This document shows, piece by piece, positions 60,042 through 64,000 of a stretch of DNA of 64,000 nt. The position numbers and the translations under genes are program-made. The notes beneath the pieces are model-generated. The model did no database searches and was not told where the DNA came from. It saw nothing but the letters and a program-made list of their open reading frames with translations. Numbering within the stretch: the first letter of the stretch is position 1; the number at the start of each line of letters is the position of its first letter. Source of the stretch: DASYQD01 sp036005845 (GTDB taxonomy: Bacteria > Acidobacteriota > Thermoanaerobaculia > Multivoradales > JAIOJS01); contig DASYQD010000029.1 in assembly GCA_036005845.1 (NCBI GenBank), forward strand, positions 19,509 to 83,508, in the 5' to 3' direction.

Positions 60042-61082
60042 GTGGACGAGCCCTCGAGGCTGCTCGAATGGTACCGCCGCAACCGCCGTGACCTGCCCTG
60101 GCGGCGCACCCGCGACCCCTGGGCGATCTGGGTTTCCGAGGTGATGCTGCAGCAGACGCGGGTGGAGCACGTGGTCGCCTATTTCGGGCCTTTCCTGGAG
60201 CGTTTTCCTACCGTCCATGCGCTCGCCGACGCGCCGCTCGACGACGCGCTGGCGCGCTGGTCGGGCCTCGGCTACTACCGGCGTTTACGACTCCTCCATC
60301 GCGCCGCGCAGCGAGTGATGGAGGGTGGGGGAACGATTCCTTCCACGGCCGAGCAGCTGCGCCGCCTGCCGGGAGTCGGCGACTATACCGCCGCGGCGGT
60401 GGCGAGCATCGCCTTCGATGAACGGGTGCCGGTGCTCGACGGCAACGTCGTGCGCGTGATGGCGCGGCGGCTCGCTTGCGACGAGGATGTCGCGCGGCCG
60501 GCGGTGCGGCGCCGACTGCGGGACGCCGCCGCGGAGCTGCTCGAGGCTGCCGCGCCGGGAGACTCGAATCAGGCGCTGATGGAGCTCGGCGCAACGGTCT
60601 GCACGCCGGTCGCGCCGAGGTGTGGAGAGTGTCCACTCGCGACCGGGTGTGTGGCGCGGGCGCGCGGCGAGGCCGAGAAGCTTCCTGTCCGCGCGAGGAG
60701 CGCCAAGCCGCGGCTGGTGGCGCTCGTCATCGCGGTCGTCGCGCGCGGCGATTGTGTGCTGCTCTTTCGCCGCGACGAGGGCGAGGTGTTGCTCGCCGGC
60801 ACCTGGGAGCTGCCGTGGGTGGAATCGGGCGACGGCGACGCTGCTCGAGCGTTCGCGGTGCGCTACGGCGGGCGCTTTACACTCGGCGACGAGCTCGGCC
60901 GCGTGCGCCATGCGATCACCACGCGGCGCATCGTCGCCAGCGTGCGGCGCGCCCATTTCGGTGCGGGCGACGCGGTGGCGGAAGGTCGCGAGGCGGCCTG
61001 GGTGTCGCGCGCGGACATGCCGACGTTCCCAATGTCCTCGCTGGTGCGCAAGGCGCTGGCACTGGCCGCGCCGCCGCCTTAG
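60042..61082 (+). CDS. mutY: A/G-specific adenine glycosylase MutY
   Basis: 346 residues. HhH-GPD glycosylase domain with the catalytic Glu in EVMLQQT, the helix-hairpin-helix LPGVGDYTAAAVASIAF, and the catalytic Asp in VPVLDGNVVRVMARR; the 4Fe-4S loop has the correct spacing C-x6-C-x2-C-x5-C (CTPVAPRCGECPLATGC). A C-terminal NUDIX-like domain that recognises 8-oxoG follows (ALVIAVVARGDCVLLFRRDE, GTWELPWVE). It excises adenine opposite 8-oxoG. Divergent from dnaA. Confidence 0.95.
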   Translation: MDEPSRLLEWYRRNRRDLPWRRTRDPWAIWVSEVMLQQTRVEHVVAYFGPFLERFPTVHALADAPLDDALARWSGLGYYRRLRLLHRAAQRVMEGGGTIPSTAEQLRRLPGVGDYTAAAVASIAFDERVPVLDGNVVRVMARRLACDEDVARPAVRRRLRDAAAELLEAAAPGDSNQALMELGATVCTPVAPRCGECPLATGCVARARGEAEKLPVRARSAKPRLVALVIAVVARGDCVLLFRRDEGEVLLAGTWELPWVESGDGDAARAFAVRYGGRFTLGDELGRVRHAITTRRIVASVRRAHFGAGDAVAEGREAAWVSRADMPTFPMSSLVRKALALAAPPP

Positions 61083-61097
61083 CCGCGCGCTGCGCGG
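61083..61097. terminator. Hairpin between converging mutY and the cNMP-domain gene
   Basis: CCGCGC (61083-61088) and GCGCGG (61092-61097) form a perfect 6-bp stem with a 3-base loop in the 17-base gap between the two stop codons. There is no T-tract on either side, so termination would have to be factor-assisted. Confidence 0.35.
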
Positions 61098-61099
61098 AG

Positions 61100-62071
61100 C
61101 TACTGCCCGCCGGCGAGGATGAACCAGCCGACGAGCTTGTCGTCGATCTCGCGCAGCCGCTTCGCCACCAGTCCGCAGAGGATGCGCAGCAGCCGCAGCG
61201 AGGAGACCTTGCGGATGTCGAGCAGGCCGGCGACGACGTCGCGCGGGATGGCGAGCACCACGGCGCCCTCGTCGTGCGCCGTCGCCTCCGCCGAGCGCGG
61301 CTGGTTGTCGATCAGCGCCATCTCGCCGAACCAGTCGCCGCGCTCCATGAAGGCGAGCGCCTCCTCGCCGGCGCCGGGGATGTGCTTGCCGATGCGAACC
61401 CGCCCGTCGACGACGACGTACATCGCGTCGCCGGTGTCGCCCTCGCGGAAGAGGACCTCGCCCGGCAGCAGCCGGCGCTCTTTCGACAGCGAGGCGAGGA
61501 AGTGGATCTCCATCCGCGACAGCTTCTGCTCGGAGAAGAGGTCCTGCTTCTGCGCCAGCTGCAGGCGGAAGGAACCGGTGGGCTCGCGCAGCGGCGCGTG
61601 GATCGACGGCAAGGGTTTGCCGGCCTCGCTGAAGAACTTGGTGAGTCGCTCGTTGGTGCTGCGCAGCTTTTGCGACAGGCTGCGCCAGAAAGTCCACCAG
61701 AGCGCCATCGCGAAGCGGGGATCTTGCTCGCCGAGCGCGTTGAGCTTGGCGGGATCGAGCACGAAGAGCTCGCTCGCCTGCACCGTCACCGCGTCGACCG
61801 AGCGCGGCGACTGGTCGACGAAGCTCGTCTCGCCGAAGAGCTCGCCCTCGCCCAGCCGGGCGATGTCGAACGAGCCGTACGAGGTGTCGCGCTTGATGAG
61901 CACGCGGCCCTTGTGGACGATGTAGGCCTCCAGCGTCGTGTCGCCCTCTTTGACGACCGCGGCGCCGCCGGGGAAGCGCACGAGCGACGTCGCCTGCGCC
62001 AGCCGCGAGCGCTGCTCGGCCGGGAAATGGTCGAGGATCGGATAGGCCGCGAGCTGCGCGCTCACGTCCAT
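61100..62071 (-). CDS. Protein with two cyclic-nucleotide-binding domains
   Basis: 323 residues: two tandem CNB domains, each with a phosphate-binding cassette: FGETSFVDQSPRSVDAVTV (about residues 79-97) and FGEMALIDNQPRSAEATAH (about 247-265). There is no DNA-binding helix-turn-helix at the C-terminus, so it is not a CRP-type regulator; it may bind cAMP/cGMP as a stand-alone sensor. A helix of about 70 residues separates the domains. TAAGAT at 62112-62117 may be its -10 box. Confidence 0.85.
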   Translation of the reverse strand: MDVSAQLAAYPILDHFPAEQRSRLAQATSLVRFPGGAAVVKEGDTTLEAYIVHKGRVLIKRDTSYGSFDIARLGEGELFGETSFVDQSPRSVDAVTVQASELFVLDPAKLNALGEQDPRFAMALWWTFWRSLSQKLRSTNERLTKFFSEAGKPLPSIHAPLREPTGSFRLQLAQKQDLFSEQKLSRMEIHFLASLSKERRLLPGEVLFREGDTGDAMYVVVDGRVRIGKHIPGAGEEALAFMERGDWFGEMALIDNQPRSAEATAHDEGAVVLAIPRDVVAGLLDIRKVSSLRLLRILCGLVAKRLREIDDKLVGWFILAGGQ

Positions 62072-62114
62072 GCCGAGCCACCGCGCGCGAGAGAATGCAT
62101 GATGGGGCGGAATC

Positions 62115-63467
62115 TTAGCGCTGCGCCGGCGCCGTGCGGCGGAGACCGGCGATCGCGACGGCGAGCTGGCGCTGCGTGAGCACGGCCGGCGGCAGCAGCT
62201 CGAGCACCTCGCCGCGCTCGCCGGCGGGGAGCGTCAGCACGCCGGCGCCGAGCGCGCGACGCGACCACGCGGTGGCGCCGCCCGAGCGCACCGCATCATC
62301 GCGCAGCTCGATGCCCCACAGCAGTCCGCGCCCGCGCACGGCGCGCACGATGGGCAGAGCCGCCAGCTCCTCGAGGCTCGTCGCGAACGCCGCCGCCAGC
62401 TCGACCGCGCGCGCCTGGAAGTCCGGATGGTCGAGCACACGCAGCGTGGCGAGCGCGGCGCTGCAAGCCAGGGGATGGGCGAGGAAGGTCGCGGTGTGGA
62501 GCGCCTCGCCGTCCGCCGGCCAATGGTCGAGCAGCTCGCGGCGGCCGAGCACGGCGGCGAACGGCAGGCCGCCGGCGAGCGCCTTGCCGCAGCAGAGGAG
62601 GTCGGGCTCGACGTTCTCCGCGGTGGATGCGAAGAAGGATCCGGTGCGGCCGCCGCCGGTGAGGATCTCGTCAACGATCAACAGCGCGCCGTGGCGCCGT
62701 GCGAGCGACGCGAGCTCGGCGAGCCAACCCGGCGGCGGCAACACGACGCCGGCGCGGCCCTGCACCGGCTCGACGATGACGCTGCCGATCGTGCCGCGGG
62801 CGAGCCGCGCCGCGAGCGCGCTCGCCGGCGCGCCGAACGGCAGATGCTCGACGTGCGTATGGAGGTGCGCGGCGAAGGGAAAGCGGAACGCTTCGCGCCC
62901 GCCGGCCGCGAGCGCCCCCAGCGTCAGACCGTGGTAACCGCCCGCGAAGGCGAGCACACCGGGCCGGCCGCTCGCGAGCACGGCGGTTTTGAGCGCCACC
63001 TCGACGGCGTCGGAGCCCGAGGCGGCGAAGTAGACGGCGGCGTCCTCCATCGGCGCGCGCGCGACGAGCGCCGCCGCGAGCGCCACGCGCGCCGGGTGTG
63101 CGTGCACGTCACCGAAGCCGTGGAGCAGCCGCGCCGCCTGCCGCCGCACGGCGGCGACGACGGCGGGATGGCGATGACCGACCAGCGCGACGCCGAAGCC
63201 GGAGGTCAGGTCGACATAGCGGTTGCCGTCGACGTCGAGCACGTTGGCGCCGCGCGCCTCGCGCCAGAGCGGCGACGGACCGGAGCCCACGGTGTTGACG
63301 CCGGGCGCTTCGAAGGTGGCGAGCTGCTCGGCGAGCTGCCGCGCGCGCGGTCCCGGCGGCGGCGAGACGATGCGTGGCAGCAGATCGCCGCGCTGCAGGC
63401 TGGCGACCGCGTCGGGACGCCGGCGCCGCGCCTTGAGCATCCGATCGTCGGGCAGGCGACTCGACAT
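62115..63467 (-). CDS. Class III aminotransferase (acetylornithine/GSA-type)
   Basis: 450-residue PLP aminotransferase. The PLP Lys is in CCGKALAGGLPFAAVLG, with the conserved Asp in LLIVDEILTGGGRTG, and HGFGDVHAHPARVALAAALV. Substrate is not evident; ornithine, acetylornithine, 4-aminobutyrate and related amines are possible. Followed downstream by the cNMP-binding gene. The start ATG at 63467 follows recR by 11 bases, so these two are co-transcribed. Confidence 0.88.
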   Translation of the reverse strand: MSSRLPDDRMLKARRRRPDAVASLQRGDLLPRIVSPPPGPRARQLAEQLATFEAPGVNTVGSGPSPLWREARGANVLDVDGNRYVDLTSGFGVALVGHRHPAVVAAVRRQAARLLHGFGDVHAHPARVALAAALVARAPMEDAAVYFAASGSDAVEVALKTAVLASGRPGVLAFAGGYHGLTLGALAAGGREAFRFPFAAHLHTHVEHLPFGAPASALAARLARGTIGSVIVEPVQGRAGVVLPPPGWLAELASLARRHGALLIVDEILTGGGRTGSFFASTAENVEPDLLCCGKALAGGLPFAAVLGRRELLDHWPADGEALHTATFLAHPLACSAALATLRVLDHPDFQARAVELAAAFATSLEELAALPIVRAVRGRGLLWGIELRDDAVRSGGATAWSRRALGAGVLTLPAGERGEVLELLPPAVLTQRQLAVAIAGLRRTAPAQR

Positions 63468-63478
63468 CGCGGCCCGCG

Positions 63479-64000
63479 CTACATCTCCCGCCGGCCGAGC
63501 AGCGAGCGCGACAGCGTCACCTCGTCGGTGTACTCGATGTCGCCGCCCACCGGCATGCCGAAGGCGAGGCGGGTGACGCGCACGCCGCGCGGCTTGAGGA
63601 GGCGCGCCAGGTAGTGCGCCGTCGCCTCGCCCTCGACGTTGGGATTGGTGGCGAGGATCACCTCGTCGACGCCGTCGAGGCGCGCCATCAGCCCGTCGAT
63701 GGCGAGCTCCTCCGGCCCGACACCGCGCAACGGCGACAGCGCGCCGAGCAGCACGTGGTAGCGCCCGTGGTACTCGCCGGTGCGCTCGATGGGATCGATG
63801 TTGAACGGCTCCTCGACGATGCACAGCTGCGCCGCGTCGCGCCGCGGGTCGTCGCACCAGCGGCAGGGATCGACGGCGGTGATGGCGTTGCAGCGCGAGC
63901 AGTGGAAGAGCCGGGCCTTCACCTCGACGATCGAGCGCGCCAGCGCCTCCGCCTCGGCGGCGGTGACCTTGAGCAGGTGATGGGCGAGGCGCCCCGCGGT
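63479..64000 (-). CDS. recR: Recombination protein RecR, 5'-truncated by window edge
   Basis: The frame is open to the right edge, so the first ~25 residues are missing. Contents: part of the helix-hairpin-helix (GRLAHHLLK), the C4 zinc finger CSRCNAITAVDPCRWC and the TOPRIM domain (LCIVEEPFNIDPIERTGEYH, VDEVILATNPNVEGEATAHY, TRLAFGMPVGGDIEYTDEVT). It binds DNA with RecO/RecF in gap repair. A typical neighbour, dnaX/ybaB, may lie beyond the window. Confidence 0.95.
   Translation of the reverse strand, partial: TAGRLAHHLLKVTAAEAEALARSIVEVKARLFHCSRCNAITAVDPCRWCDDPRRDAAQLCIVEEPFNIDPIERTGEYHGRYHVLLGALSPLRGVGPEELAIDGLMARLDGVDEVILATNPNVEGEATAHYLARLLKPRGVRVTRLAFGMPVGGDIEYTDEVTLSRSLLGRREM

Overview
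The window is a dense, high-GC (about 70 % by eye) bacterial chromosomal segment containing the replication-initiation region. It carries 56 protein-coding genes (two cut by the window edges) and one tRNA. A GWxTD-domain protein, a large NAD-glutamate dehydrogenase, a C4 zinc-ribbon coiled-coil protein, a Wzm/Wzt exporter pair and the mre-mrd-rng cluster point to a Gram-negative-type organism, most likely an Acidobacteriota (Thermoanaerobaculia/Holophagae-like). That placement is inference; no rRNA is present. No prophage, insertion sequence or CRISPR array was seen.

Layout. 1-7458 (+): rod-shape and cell-wall elongation genes mreC(partial)-mreD-mrdA-rodA, then rng and an unusual fusion of a lipopolysaccharide-kinase-like domain with a glycoside-hydrolase-like domain. 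7508-11579 (-): DUF3892 protein, a secreted peroxiredoxin and a paired M16 peptidase module. 11637-14050 (+): small zinc-ribbon protein and a Wzm/Wzt polysaccharide exporter. 14043-18042: membrane zincin-like protein, DUF3467, GWxTD protein, an M49-like lipoprotein peptidase and a small membrane protein. 18153-22317 (-): hutI, DivIVA-like protein, YggS, RNase HI, C4 zinc-ribbon protein and a CAT-anticodon tRNA. 22460-26355 (+): a GT-C-like membrane protein and an alkaline-phosphatase-superfamily (sulfatase-fold) lipoprotein. 26413-32911 (-): a CdsA homologue, a CDP-alcohol phosphatidyltransferase and the giant NAD-glutamate dehydrogenase. 33036-38794 (+): BMP-type nucleoside ABC transporter and a Glu/Leu/Phe/Val dehydrogenase. 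38776-39925 (-): a visibly lower-GC islet with a DUF4238-like gene and a small antitoxin-like ORF. 40069-53187 (-): DUF1684, YhbY, membrane and secreted proteins, a GntR/ABC operon whose permease carries a beta-propeller, a sugar nucleotidyltransferase, CYTH, M20 peptidase, CPBP protease, transaldolase-like aldolase and gyrA. 53208-59789 (-): gyrB, recF, dnaN, dnaA. The remainder has divergent mutY, a double cNMP-domain protein, a class III aminotransferase and recR (partial).

The dnaA-dnaN-recF-gyrB-gyrA order with DnaA-box-like sites on both sides of dnaA marks a probable oriC. Regulatory themes recur. Several genes have a TAGAAT/TAGACT-like -10 box exactly 6-7 bases before the start codon, which suggests leaderless mRNAs. 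Many operon genes overlap by 4 bases (GTGA/TTGA/ATGA). A GC-rich palindromic repeat occurs four times, each at the 3' end of minus-strand genes.

The most interesting candidates are the kinase-glycosidase fusion, the propeller-bearing ABC permease under a GntR regulator, the DUF4238 islet, the GT-C/Thr-type alkaline-phosphatase-fold pair, the leaderless promoter signature and the dispersed palindrome family.
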